Shown piece after piece: positions 12,628-21,700 of a DNA stretch of 22,525 bases. The stretch's first letter is position 1, and every line of letters begins with the position of its first letter. Under the pieces are notes generated by a model, which saw only the letters and a list, made by a program, of their open reading frames with translations, had not been told where the DNA came from and did no database searches. This stretch comes from a virus: positions 1 through 22,525 of the IMG/VR virus record IMGVR_UViG_3300047557_002079; one strand, written 5' to 3'. The translations under genes and the position numbers were made by a program.

Positions 12628-14253
12628 ATGCCAAGCACCTACTCCCCAAGTCTAAAGATACAACTGATTGGCATTGGCGAAGAGACCAATCAGTGGGGTT
12701 CCATCACAAATACGAACTTTCAGTATGCCCTTGAAGAGGGGATTACTGGTTACGCGGACGCCACCTTCCCGACGGACTCCAACTATGCGTGGGGCGCGGG
12801 TTATGTTAACTCTAACGGCGCACAAGCGCAGCGCAACCTTGTGATTCGCGTGCTTGGGACGATCTCGGCCACTCGCGAATTCATCGTTCCGACGATTGAG
12901 AAGCAGTACATCATCTTCAACAACACGGTTGGCGGCCAAGCAATATTGGTCAAAACGTCGGGCGGCACCGGCGTAACCATACCGAACGGCGTGCGCATGC
13001 ACGTCTTTGTTGACGGGGTAGATGTTGTCCAAATGGACAACTATGATGTTACGCGGACCATTGGGTCGTTGACGTTAACAACTGCTCTGCCCATAGCATC
13101 TGGCGGGACGGGCGCTGCAAATGCGCCGGCAGCTCGAACCAATCTTGGATTGGCTATTGGTACGGACATTCCAAGCCCTACGGGAACCGGGGCCTCCGGC
13201 ACCTGGGGGATTAGCATCACTGGGAATGCGGCGACGGCTACGACGGCTACGACGTCTGGCAACGTGACCGGCACGGTGGCTGTAGCAAATGGCGGAACTG
13301 GAGCGACGACGGCGCCAAATGCCCGGACCAATCTTGGATTAATTATTGGCACAGATATTCCGTCGCCTACGGGAACTGGTGCTTCTGGAAACTGGGCAAT
13401 CAACGTTACGGGCACCTCTGCCAATGTGACCGGGACTGTTGCTATTGCTAATGGCGGGACGGGCGCCGCGACAGCGCAGTTGGCTATCAACGCTTTGGCC
13501 GGGGCTACCACGGCTGGACAATATTTGCGTGGCAACGGCACCAATATTGTGATGTCGGCTATCCAGGCTGCGGATGTGCCGACGCTAAACCAAAACACGA
13601 CTGGCACAGCGGCCAATGTAACAGGCACGGTTGCAATTGCTAATGGCGGCACCGGGCAAACGACGGCAACCGCAGCAATCAATGCGCTGCTGCCAAGTCA
13701 GTCTAGCCAAAGCGGCAAATACCTGACAACGGACGGCACTAATACGTCATGGGCAACGGTGGCGGGCGGTGTAACAACGTTTTCTGCTGGCACTACAGGG
13801 TTTACCCCTAGCACAGCAACATCTGGTGCCATAACCTTAAGTGGCACGTTAGCGGTAGCCAACGGTGGAACGGGTGTCACAACGTCGACTGGTACGGGTT
13901 CAACCGTATTAAGCACAAACCCAACGCTGTCTGGGGTTACGCTAAACGACGGCTACACAGAAGAAATCGCAGTCATTTCTGGAACATCTCCGTCCTTGAG
14001 TCCGGCTAATGGTTCGATTCAGACGTGGATATTAGCCGCAAGCAGCAACCCGTCATTTGGCACGTGGAATAATGGGCAGAGCATTTTGTTAATGATTGAC
14101 GATGGCTCGTCATACACGGTAACGTGGCCAAGCACGACGTGGCTTACGAATGGCGGTTTGGCGCCAACATTGGCAACATCTGGTTATACCGCCATCGTTC
14201 TGTGGAAAGTTGGCGGTACAGTGTATGGCGCACGCGTCGGAGACAATGTGTAA
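12628..14253 (+). CDS. Second tail fibre protein (541 aa)
   Basis: A ribosome-binding site (AAGGA, 12615-12619) lies 8 bases before the ATG. Residues 1-140 are a conserved phage fibre N-terminus (STYSPSLKIQLIGIGEETNQ, WGSITNTNFQYALEEGI, then VPTIEKQYIIFNNTVGGQA and GVRMHVFVDGVDVVQMD), probably for docking. Residues about 150-440 hold GGTG-centred repeats with ARTNLGLxIGTDIPSPTGTG (twice) and VTGTVAxANGGTG (three times), a standard flexible or beta-helical fibre pattern. The last 100 residues (SPANGSIQTWILAASSNPSF, GQSILLMIDDGSSYTVTWP, then LWKVGGTVYGARVG) form a known C-terminal phage fibre domain. It shares the segment GTGASGTWGI.ITGNAATAT with the giant fibre upstream. The stop TAA overlaps the next ATG (TAATG). 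Probably a secondary receptor-binding fibre. Confidence 0.85.
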   Translation: MPSTYSPSLKIQLIGIGEETNQWGSITNTNFQYALEEGITGYADATFPTDSNYAWGAGYVNSNGAQAQRNLVIRVLGTISATREFIVPTIEKQYIIFNNTVGGQAILVKTSGGTGVTIPNGVRMHVFVDGVDVVQMDNYDVTRTIGSLTLTTALPIASGGTGAANAPAARTNLGLAIGTDIPSPTGTGASGTWGISITGNAATATTATTSGNVTGTVAVANGGTGATTAPNARTNLGLIIGTDIPSPTGTGASGNWAINVTGTSANVTGTVAIANGGTGAATAQLAINALAGATTAGQYLRGNGTNIVMSAIQAADVPTLNQNTTGTAANVTGTVAIANGGTGQTTATAAINALLPSQSSQSGKYLTTDGTNTSWATVAGGVTTFSAGTTGFTPSTATSGAITLSGTLAVANGGTGVTTSTGTGSTVLSTNPTLSGVTLNDGYTEEIAVISGTSPSLSPANGSIQTWILAASSNPSFGTWNNGQSILLMIDDGSSYTVTWPSTTWLTNGGLAPTLATSGYTAIVLWKVGGTVYGARVGDNV

Positions 14254-15479
14254 TGATTTTTGCCAGACTGCTCGCAGCTACCGCTTCTGCGTACTCAACA
14301 CGACAAATCATTGTGTCGGGTGACCCCGGCGCCAATGAAATATTTGGATGGGTTGTTGCGCTCTCCGACGACGGTCAGACAATAGCGGCTGGTTCACCCG
14401 CAGACGATAGTACGTTTAGCGATACTGGCGCGGTGTACATTTTTACCAAGTCAGGCTCTTCTTGGACGCAACAGCAAAAGCTAACGGCAAGCGACAGGGA
14501 AACGTCTGATTTTTTTGGGAGGTCTGTTGCTATTTCGGCTGATGGCAATACAGTGATTGGCGGCGCCCCTTTTGAAGACGTGTCGCCTTACACGACAAAT
14601 GGAGCTGCGTACGTTTTTACTAGGTCTGGATCAACTTGGACAGAACAGGCAAAGCTTGCGCCAAATGATATGGAAGGGGGCGAGCGATTTGGCTGGTCTG
14701 TTGCGCTATCAGATGACGGTAACACGGCTCTTATTGGGGCATATTTAGAAAACACATCGCCATACACAGACAACGGCGCGGCGTATGTGTTTACGCGTTC
14801 TGGCTCAACATGGACGCAGCAGGCCAAATTAACGGCAAGCGATTTGCAGACCAGTGATTTGCTTGGCATTTCGGTGGCTCTGTCTAGCGACGGAAACACA
14901 GCAATACTGGGCGCTTCCAATGAATCTACGTCTCCGTATACTTCTAATGGTGCGGCGTACGTGTTTACTAGGTCTGGCTCAACATGGACGCAGCAAGCAA
15001 AATTAACCGCGAGTGATTTAGGCAACAGTGATTATTTTGGCGTAAGCGTTGCCATATCTGATAATGGAAACACTGCCATCATTGGAGCCCCAGAAAAAAC
15101 GGGTTCGAACGGAGCGGTTTATGTGTTTACCCGATCCGGATCGACGTGGACGCAACAACAAAAGCTTGTTGCCCCCACTACGTTAGCCAGTTCAAAATTT
15201 GGTCAAAGCGTTGCCTTGTCTGGGGATGGTACGCAAGCCATGGTCGGCCGAATTGGCGGGTTCATTAATGATCCGGGCACTGCTTATTTGTACAAACTAC
15301 AAGGCGGCACATGGTCTGTGCGGCACCTGTTTACTATGGGCAGCAATTCAAGCGCTTCTTCAAACTATTACGGAAATGCGGTTGGCATTTCTGCGGACAC
15401 GGGCGCTGTAATTATTGTTGGGTTCCCGTATTACAACGACGGCACCGCTGATGTTGGCGGCGTTTACATTTATACGTAG
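14253..15479 (+). CDS. FG-GAP-repeat beta-propeller protein (seven blades)
   Basis: The start is placed at ATG 14253 in the TAATG overlap, with GGAGA at 14239-14243. An in-frame ATG at 14124 would lie 129 bases inside the fibre gene and is rejected. The 408-residue product is almost entirely seven repeats, residues 24-80, 81-138, 139-196, 197-254, 255-308, 309-363 and 364-408. The core pattern is D-x-F-G-x-S-V-A-x-S-x-D-G-N-T-A-x-x-G-A-P, then NGAAYVFTRSGSTWTQQAKL. This is the FG-GAP/integrin-alpha type beta-propeller. The N-terminus (MIFARLLAATASA) is weakly signal-like. Its coupling to a fibre gene suggests a virion surface adhesin, fibre-tip partner or secreted protein; function unproven. 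Confidence 0.75.
   Translation: MIFARLLAATASAYSTRQIIVSGDPGANEIFGWVVALSDDGQTIAAGSPADDSTFSDTGAVYIFTKSGSSWTQQQKLTASDRETSDFFGRSVAISADGNTVIGGAPFEDVSPYTTNGAAYVFTRSGSTWTEQAKLAPNDMEGGERFGWSVALSDDGNTALIGAYLENTSPYTDNGAAYVFTRSGSTWTQQAKLTASDLQTSDLLGISVALSSDGNTAILGASNESTSPYTSNGAAYVFTRSGSTWTQQAKLTASDLGNSDYFGVSVAISDNGNTAIIGAPEKTGSNGAVYVFTRSGSTWTQQQKLVAPTTLASSKFGQSVALSGDGTQAMVGRIGGFINDPGTAYLYKLQGGTWSVRHLFTMGSNSSASSNYYGNAVGISADTGAVIIVGFPYYNDGTADVGGVYIYT
14322..15476 (+). repeat. Seven FG-GAP-like repeats of 45-58 residues
   Basis: The repeat lengths are 57, 58, 58, 58, 54, 55 and 45 residues. Blades 2-5 are close copies (AAYVFTRSGSTWT or its AVYVF variant in all four), while blades 1, 6 and 7 are diverged. 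Blade 7 stops at VYIYT and lacks the WT..QKL outer strand seen in the others. The N-terminal TRQIIVSG could supply that strand and close the ring. Confidence 0.8.
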
Positions 15480-15481
15480 CC

Positions 15482-17404
15482 ATGACGCTCAAGAAACTTG
15501 TCCTCAAGCCCGGCGTCAACCGGGAGAATACGCGATATACCATGGAGCAAGGTTGGTATACCAGCGATAAGGTACGGTTTCGTCAGGGCACGCCCGAAAA
15601 GATTGGCGGGTGGACCCGATTGTCGCAGTATGAATATCTCGGTGTCTGCCGCGCATTGTTTTCTTGGGCGGCGCTGGATTCCAATGTTTGGACAGCGGTT
15701 GGCACCAACCTTAAGTTTTACGTAACGCTGGGTACGCAATACTATGACATCACGCCCATCAGGTCGACGACCCCAGCTGGCGCGGTCACGTTTTCTGCGG
15801 TAACGGTTTCTCCGTATAGCTCAACCATTACCGTCACGGACGTTGCGCATGGCGCATTGATCAATGACTTTGTGACATACAGCGGCGTTGCCGTGGGCGG
15901 CCTGGGTGGCAACATTACGCAGGCTGTGCTTGAGCAGGAATATCAAGTAGCACAAGTTATTGATCAAGATACATACACCATTATTGCCAAAGACCCGACC
16001 ACAGGTTTGCCGGTTACTTCTAACGCTTCAGATACCGGGAATGGTGGAGCGACGGTAATAGCCGCTTATCAAATTAACACTGGGAGCGCGATTGCAACCG
16101 TGCCTAGCCCGGGGCCGTCAGCGTCTTGGGGTTTGGGTAGCTGGGGTTCAGGCCCGTGGGGCGGCGGCGCTAACGTTGTGTTGCCGTTGCGCGTATGGAG
16201 CGAAGGCAACTTTGGCGAAGACCTAATCTTTGGGCCGCGTGGCGGGGGCATGTACTACTGGGACACAAGTCTTGGTACGAATGTGCGAGCGGTTGCGCTG
16301 GATGGGATTCTAGGCGCCACCGATGTGCCGACTGTTCAAAACTTCATTCTGATCTCAGACATTTATCGGTTTGTGTTTGCGTTTGGCTGTAATGACTACG
16401 GCTCTTCTACACAAGATCCGATGTTAATTCGATGGTCAGATCAAGAGGATTCAATTAATTGGTCGCCGTCGGCTACTACGCAGGCTGGAAGTCTCCCGTT
16501 GTCTCGCGGATCAGAGATCATCACAGCCATCCAATCACGGCAAGAGATTGTGGTATGGACGGATACTGCGGTCTATTCATTGCAATATTTGGGCGCTCCC
16601 GAAGTGTGGGGAGCTCAGCTTCTAGGCGACAATATTTCTATCGCTGGTCAGAATGCAGTAGCTTTTTCCAATGGCGTTGCATTTTGGATGGGCGTAGACA
16701 AGTTCTACCGGTATGACGGTCGAGTTCAAACATTGCGATGCGACCTTCGGCAGCATGTGTTTGGCGACATTAATTTGTTGCAGTTGGGGCAGGTATGCTC
16801 AGGGACCAACGAAGGCTTTAACGAAGTCTGGTGGTTCTATTGCTCTGCAAATTCCACTGTTGTAGACCGGTACGTGGTGTACAACTATTTAGAAGACATT
16901 TGGTATTACGGGTCTTTGGGTCGCACCGCGTGGATTGATTCTGGGTTGAGGGCGTACCCGTTGGCCGCGACGTATAGCAACAATCTTGTCGAGCATGAGT
17001 ACGGTGTTGATGACAATCAAACGGACGTGACTTTGCCGATTGTTGCAACAATTGAGTCGGCGGAATTTGACTTGGATGATGGTGACAAGTTCATGTTCAT
17101 TCGGCGGGTTCTGCCAGATATTACGTTCCGTGGATCGACGGCGAATAACCCATCTGGGGAGCTGTCGCTGATTCCCATGCAGAACTCCGGTTCGGGCTAT
17201 AACAATCCGCGTTCGGTTGGCGGGTCAAGTAACGCTGGCGTGGTGCGTAGCGCTACAGTTCCGATTGAGCAGTTTACTGGTCAGGTCTATATTCGTGTAC
17301 GCGGGCGACAGATTATTGTGAAGTTTGAGTCGTCGGATGTTGGCGTAGCATGGCAGCTTGGTTCGATGAGGCTTGACGTGCAGCCTGACGGGAAGCGAGC
17401 ATGA
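15482..17404 (+). CDS. Tail hub-like virion protein (P22 gp10-like, tentative) with inserted domain
   Basis: The 640-residue protein starts MTLKKLVLKPGVNRENTRYT and includes WYTSDKVRFRQGTPEKIGGW near the N-terminus. The motif VRFR.G.PEKIGGW is very common in aquatic-phage tail proteins. Further landmarks are WGLGSWGSGPWGGG, LIFGPRGGGMYYW, MLIRWSDQEDSINW and VWTDTAVYSLQYLG, then ISIAGQNAVAFSNGVAFWMG and YRYDGRVQTLRC. This pattern of repeated W/D-rich strands fits a beta-propeller-like hub, as known for P22 gp10 and T7 tail tubular protein B. Family identity is suggested, not proven; P22 gp10 is shorter (about 470 residues). Residues about 100-200 look inserted. The stop overlaps the next ATG (ATGA). 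Confidence 0.6.
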   Translation: MTLKKLVLKPGVNRENTRYTMEQGWYTSDKVRFRQGTPEKIGGWTRLSQYEYLGVCRALFSWAALDSNVWTAVGTNLKFYVTLGTQYYDITPIRSTTPAGAVTFSAVTVSPYSSTITVTDVAHGALINDFVTYSGVAVGGLGGNITQAVLEQEYQVAQVIDQDTYTIIAKDPTTGLPVTSNASDTGNGGATVIAAYQINTGSAIATVPSPGPSASWGLGSWGSGPWGGGANVVLPLRVWSEGNFGEDLIFGPRGGGMYYWDTSLGTNVRAVALDGILGATDVPTVQNFILISDIYRFVFAFGCNDYGSSTQDPMLIRWSDQEDSINWSPSATTQAGSLPLSRGSEIITAIQSRQEIVVWTDTAVYSLQYLGAPEVWGAQLLGDNISIAGQNAVAFSNGVAFWMGVDKFYRYDGRVQTLRCDLRQHVFGDINLLQLGQVCSGTNEGFNEVWWFYCSANSTVVDRYVVYNYLEDIWYYGSLGRTAWIDSGLRAYPLAATYSNNLVEHEYGVDDNQTDVTLPIVATIESAEFDLDDGDKFMFIRRVLPDITFRGSTANNPSGELSLIPMQNSGSGYNNPRSVGGSSNAGVVRSATVPIEQFTGQVYIRVRGRQIIVKFESSDVGVAWQLGSMRLDVQPDGKRA

Positions 17405-18774
17405 CGCTGATTGTCACGACAGACTATGAGCTGCAAAAGATAGCTCCGCCCGCCCTGCCGCAAGCCACCCCGATTTATTCCCAGGCGTATCAGGATCAGT
17501 TCAACAATGTTCTGCGTCTGTACTTCAACCGACTAAACAACATTCTGAGCCAGCTCATGGCAATTGACACGTCTATTCCGATTTCCTTCCCGCCGACCGC
17601 ACTGGATGCGTTTGGCCGGCAGCGTGTTAGTCAGCCATATACGCTCTTCGATAGCCAAAACCGATATGCCGCTGACAACCAATTTGACGTGGCTGTCACG
17701 GGGACGGGGGTTGCTACATACTTGCCCAACGAAGCAGCGGTCAAGATGGAAGTTACGGGCGCCGGCGCTGGGTCGGTAGTGCGGCAGAGCTATCGTTCGT
17801 TCCCGTATCAGCCCGGCAAGGGGCTGTTGGTGTTGGCAACATTTGTGATGGATGGAAGCCAAAACCTAAATTTGACGCAGCGGGTTGGTTACTACAACGC
17901 ACAAAACGGTGTCTTCTTCCAGCGCATTGATGGCACGTATTCGTTTGTCCTACGTTCGTATGTAACCGGATCGGTGTCAGATGCGCGGACGGTTAACCAA
18001 TCTAGTTGGAACGGCGACAAACTGGATGGTACTGGCCCATCAGGGTTAACCCTAGATCCCAGCAAAGCTCAAATATTGTGGATGGATTTTGAGTGGCTGG
18101 GTGTTGGCTCGGTGCGATGCGGCTTCATCATCAACGGTCAGTACATTGTTTGCCATACGTTTGAGAATGCCAACGTCATTGCCAACGTGTACATGACGAC
18201 TGCAATATTGCCTGTGCGGTACGAGATTGTCAGTACGGCGGCGGTTGCTGCGTCCATGAAAGCGATCTGTTGCTCGGTGGTTTCAGAGGGCGGCTTTGAG
18301 CAAACGTCGATTGATCATGTTGCGCGGCGAACGACAATCTTAGGCACAATAAGCACGACATTCCTGCCGTTGGTGTCGATTCGTTTGGCCTCCGGCAGGC
18401 TGGGCGCGGTAGTGCTGCCAAATCGCATTCAGATGCTCCCCACCACAAGCCAAAACTATGAGATTGCGTTGGTCAAAAATCCAACACTGACGAGCGCGTC
18501 TTGGGTGGCGGTGCCAACAGATTCCAATGTTGAGTACGATGTATCTGCGACAGCAATGACAGGCGGCAGCATTGTGCAAACCGATTACGTTACGGCATCA
18601 GGATCTGGTGGCGTTGGCAATACAAGCGAGCCTACCGGTTATAACTGGGATTTGCAGTTAGGGGCTAGCATTGCTGGCGTGAGCGACATATACACGTTGG
18701 GAGTGCGCGTGGTGTCTGGGGCTACAACCGGCGACGCTGTTGGGTCGCTTTCGTTCTACGACTTGACGCAGTAA
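17401..18774 (+). CDS. Conserved phage virion protein (DAFGRxRVSxPxTLFDSQxRY family)
   Basis: The 457-residue protein starts in an ATGA overlap. Residues 1-60 are helical (YSQAYQDQFNNVLRLYFNRL). Then comes the conserved block DAFGRQRVSQPYTLFDSQNR, followed by beta-rich sequence with VVRQSYRSFPYQPGKGLLVL, RVGYYNAQNGVFF, WNGDKLDGTGPSGLTLD, ILWMDFEWLGVGSVRCGF, and PVRYEIVS. The order DAFGR.RVS.P.TLFDSQ.RY, then YQPGK, RVGYF...NGVFF, W..DKLDG.GPSG...D....Q......WLG.G.VR.GF is known to me from large tailed phages, including marine ones, always unassigned. It is probably a structural protein of the tail or baseplate. Its fusion of an N-terminal helical segment with the beta block may be variable between phages. 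Confidence 0.65.
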   Translation: MTLIVTTDYELQKIAPPALPQATPIYSQAYQDQFNNVLRLYFNRLNNILSQLMAIDTSIPISFPPTALDAFGRQRVSQPYTLFDSQNRYAADNQFDVAVTGTGVATYLPNEAAVKMEVTGAGAGSVVRQSYRSFPYQPGKGLLVLATFVMDGSQNLNLTQRVGYYNAQNGVFFQRIDGTYSFVLRSYVTGSVSDARTVNQSSWNGDKLDGTGPSGLTLDPSKAQILWMDFEWLGVGSVRCGFIINGQYIVCHTFENANVIANVYMTTAILPVRYEIVSTAAVAASMKAICCSVVSEGGFEQTSIDHVARRTTILGTISTTFLPLVSIRLASGRLGAVVLPNRIQMLPTTSQNYEIALVKNPTLTSASWVAVPTDSNVEYDVSATAMTGGSIVQTDYVTASGSGGVGNTSEPTGYNWDLQLGASIAGVSDIYTLGVRVVSGATTGDAVGSLSFYDLTQ

Positions 18775-18789
18775 TTAGGACGCGCCGAC

Positions 18790-21700
18790 ATGGGCTGGTT
18801 GAAAGATCGATTAAAAGACGCTGGGGACTTTTTTTTCCACGGTGGCCTTGAAGATGACATCAAGGAGCTAGGTCGTTCCATTGACGATAGCGTTCATTCG
18901 CTTGGTCGGCGCGTTGAAGACACGATCAAGGGATTTGCAAAGCAGATTGAAGACGATCCGCTTAAAGCGGCGGCGTCTGCGTTAGCTATTTACTCTGGTC
19001 AGTGGTGGGCGCTTCCTGCTGTTAACGCAACAGATGCGCTGCTTGCCGGCGCGGACTTGGAAGATGCGGCCAAGATAGCTGCAAAAACCGCAGCCGCCCA
19101 ATACATTACCCAGCAAATTACAGGGTACGTGGGCGAGTCCGATACGGTTCGCCAGTTTGGGCGTGACATATCAGAGTTGTTGGATGCGCAAAGTGCGCCC
19201 GGTGGCGTGGATTCATGGTCGGAATGGGCAGATTACGCGGAAGCGGCCATACCCGAAGAAGACATTATTGCGTTTGCCAACCTTGGATCGAATGGTCTTA
19301 ATGCAGCCGCGCAAACTGTCGTAAGCGGGGTCGCTGGCGCCGCTGCTGCGGGTGTTAATGCGCTGATTCAAAAGAAAGACATTCCGTCAGCGCTACTGCA
19401 AAGCGTTACAAACACAGCGTTCCGCACTGTGTTGAACTCGGGGCTGTCGAACGACGCAATTAGAAATGCTCCGGACTTTGTGAAGCGGGCGTTGGCCACT
19501 GCTGGCGCGGCGGGTGTGCTTGGCGAAAGCATGTCGCAGGCGGGCGCAGGATCATTGCTTAATGACGCAATGATTTATGTCAAAGACCAGCTTGCAGATA
19601 AATACAAAGATCTAACAAAAACAATTTCGAGCACATTCCCAAACCCATGGGAATCTATGCAAGGCGGCCCAGACACGTTTACGAGTACCGCCGACCCTAT
19701 GGACAAAGCCAGGGCCGCGCTTAATTCGTTTACCAAGTGGTCAGAAGCGGCAAAGTTACAGTACAAACGGTATGAAACCGCGTTTAATAATATTCCCGTA
19801 TTTCAAGAGGAATTAACTTCGCATTACAACATGCTCACAGATCCGGCTGCATTTGCTGCGGCTCGACGCGATCCGAATAGCGGTTATGGCTATTCGTGGA
19901 TGAGCGATGATTTTGCTAAAGAGCGTATGTTGCAGGCGTATAAAAACGCCGAAACCGGGCTAACCAATTCTAAGTTGGTGGTATCAGAGTTTTCGTCGCA
20001 ATATTGGCCAGAATTTTTACCAAAATTAGAGGCGGCACGGCAGCGGTTTGCAACGGAAGTAGCAAACGCTACTAATATTGATGCGCAATTGGCAGCAGAA
20101 GCGCTGTCAACAATGCAAACGTATGATCAGATTGCCAATACCGTTGCGCTTGCGCAAGGCGTAGACGTAAGCAAAGCGGATCGAGTGCAGATTCGCAACT
20201 TAATGGATCAAGACAAACCGCTAGAGGCGGCGTACAACTACGCGGTTAAGACAAATCCCAACTTCCTTACAGAGTCCATCAAGAAGTATGAGTCCGACGT
20301 TGCAGCGGGCAAGACGCCTGACTACAACGCCATGGACCTTTTGGTGCGAGACCTTAGTAAATACGATGTTGTAAAGCGCCTCAATCCGGATTTCAATGCT
20401 GATGAGTACAAAAAGATCAATCAGCTGGACGTCTCCAATCCGTATGAGCACTACCTAACCAAGGGTAAAGACGAAGGATTGATGGGCAGCCAGTTGGAAA
20501 CAAACTGGCGTACGTCATTAGAGAAGTCCCGGTTGCTTGGTGAGGCCGCCCAGTTAATTGGCGTTGGTGTCAATGAACTGTCGCCAGAAACTCGACAGGC
20601 TCTTAGCACGGCAATTGACCAAAAGTTTGCAGATCCCCGCGACTTCAAAGAGATGGCAGAAACATCTCTGCGCAATTGGGATGATGTTGCTGGTTTGAAG
20701 TTGGCCCCTGCCCGTCTGGCCACGCTGAAGTCTGGCGAAGGAATGCAGATTGACGTGTCTGGTGCTGGCATCAAAGCTGTGGAAAGTTTTGAGTTTGGCC
20801 CTGATGACAAGCTTGCTGCGATGGGCTATAGGCGGCAAGCAGATATTGACGCGGATATTTCCAAGGGTAATGCAGAGCTACAAAAATATTTTGGCAAGTC
20901 AATTACAGATAAGGTTCGGATTGGCACCACCGACGATATGGCGCGTGGTGTTGGAAAGTTTATTGAGATACCTAATACCAATACGCGAGCGTATGTGGTG
21001 TCGGTAGCCCCAGATGCAGAGCTAGATGCTGTGCCTTCAGATAATCTTGCTCGCCTAGATACTCTGGTCAATGCGCCGGCATCGTACTTTGATGGCGATG
21101 AACAGTTACGCGATTACTTCAAAGGCATATTAGACGCCGCAAAGGGCGCTGCGCTTAATACGCCCGCTGTTCAATTGTTGCAATTTGCCGGCAACGCAAT
21201 TGAAACGATGGTTCCTGACACCGCCAAAGGCGTCGGGATGAAGGCGGCGGCCAATGTTATTCAATCGTTCAATGGGCTGGTAACGTTAGCGGGCATCAAC
21301 CCGTCGAGCACGCCGGTTGGTAAGTTTGCCGAACAACTGATGGAACTTGGCAAGGCCAAGACTTCAGATGAATATCGCGCTGCCGTAGCGGCGATGGAAA
21401 AGAATTACGGAGAGGCCAAGGGCGCTTGGGGTGCGGCCAAAGCGATCTGGGGCAACCTTACAAACTATCCAACAGAATTCCTGTCAGAAGTTGTCATTTC
21501 TGAAGGTCTGCAAGAAATTGTCCCGCTGCTAATTGGTGGTGGCGCGACAGTCGCGGCCCGTGGTTTGGCGCTTGCCCGTGGCATGGGAACCAAGCTGGCC
21601 CAACAAATGGGTGCGCGGGCAGGTCTGGCCGCAGGGGCCGTATCTGATATTGCTGAGAGCGTAGGCGGCTCAGCTGGCAATGCGTTTGAAGAAGCTTATG

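Noticed and set aside
13041-13682. Antisense ORF of 213 codons opposite the second fibre gene
   Set aside because: It is a low-complexity Val/Pro/Ala product mirrored from the GGTG repeats on the + strand, with no ribosome-binding site or family resemblance.
14124-14252. Upstream in-frame extension of the propeller gene from ATG 14124
   Set aside because: It would overlap the conserved C-terminal domain of the fibre by about 130 bases; ATG 14253 in TAATG with GGAGA upstream fits better.
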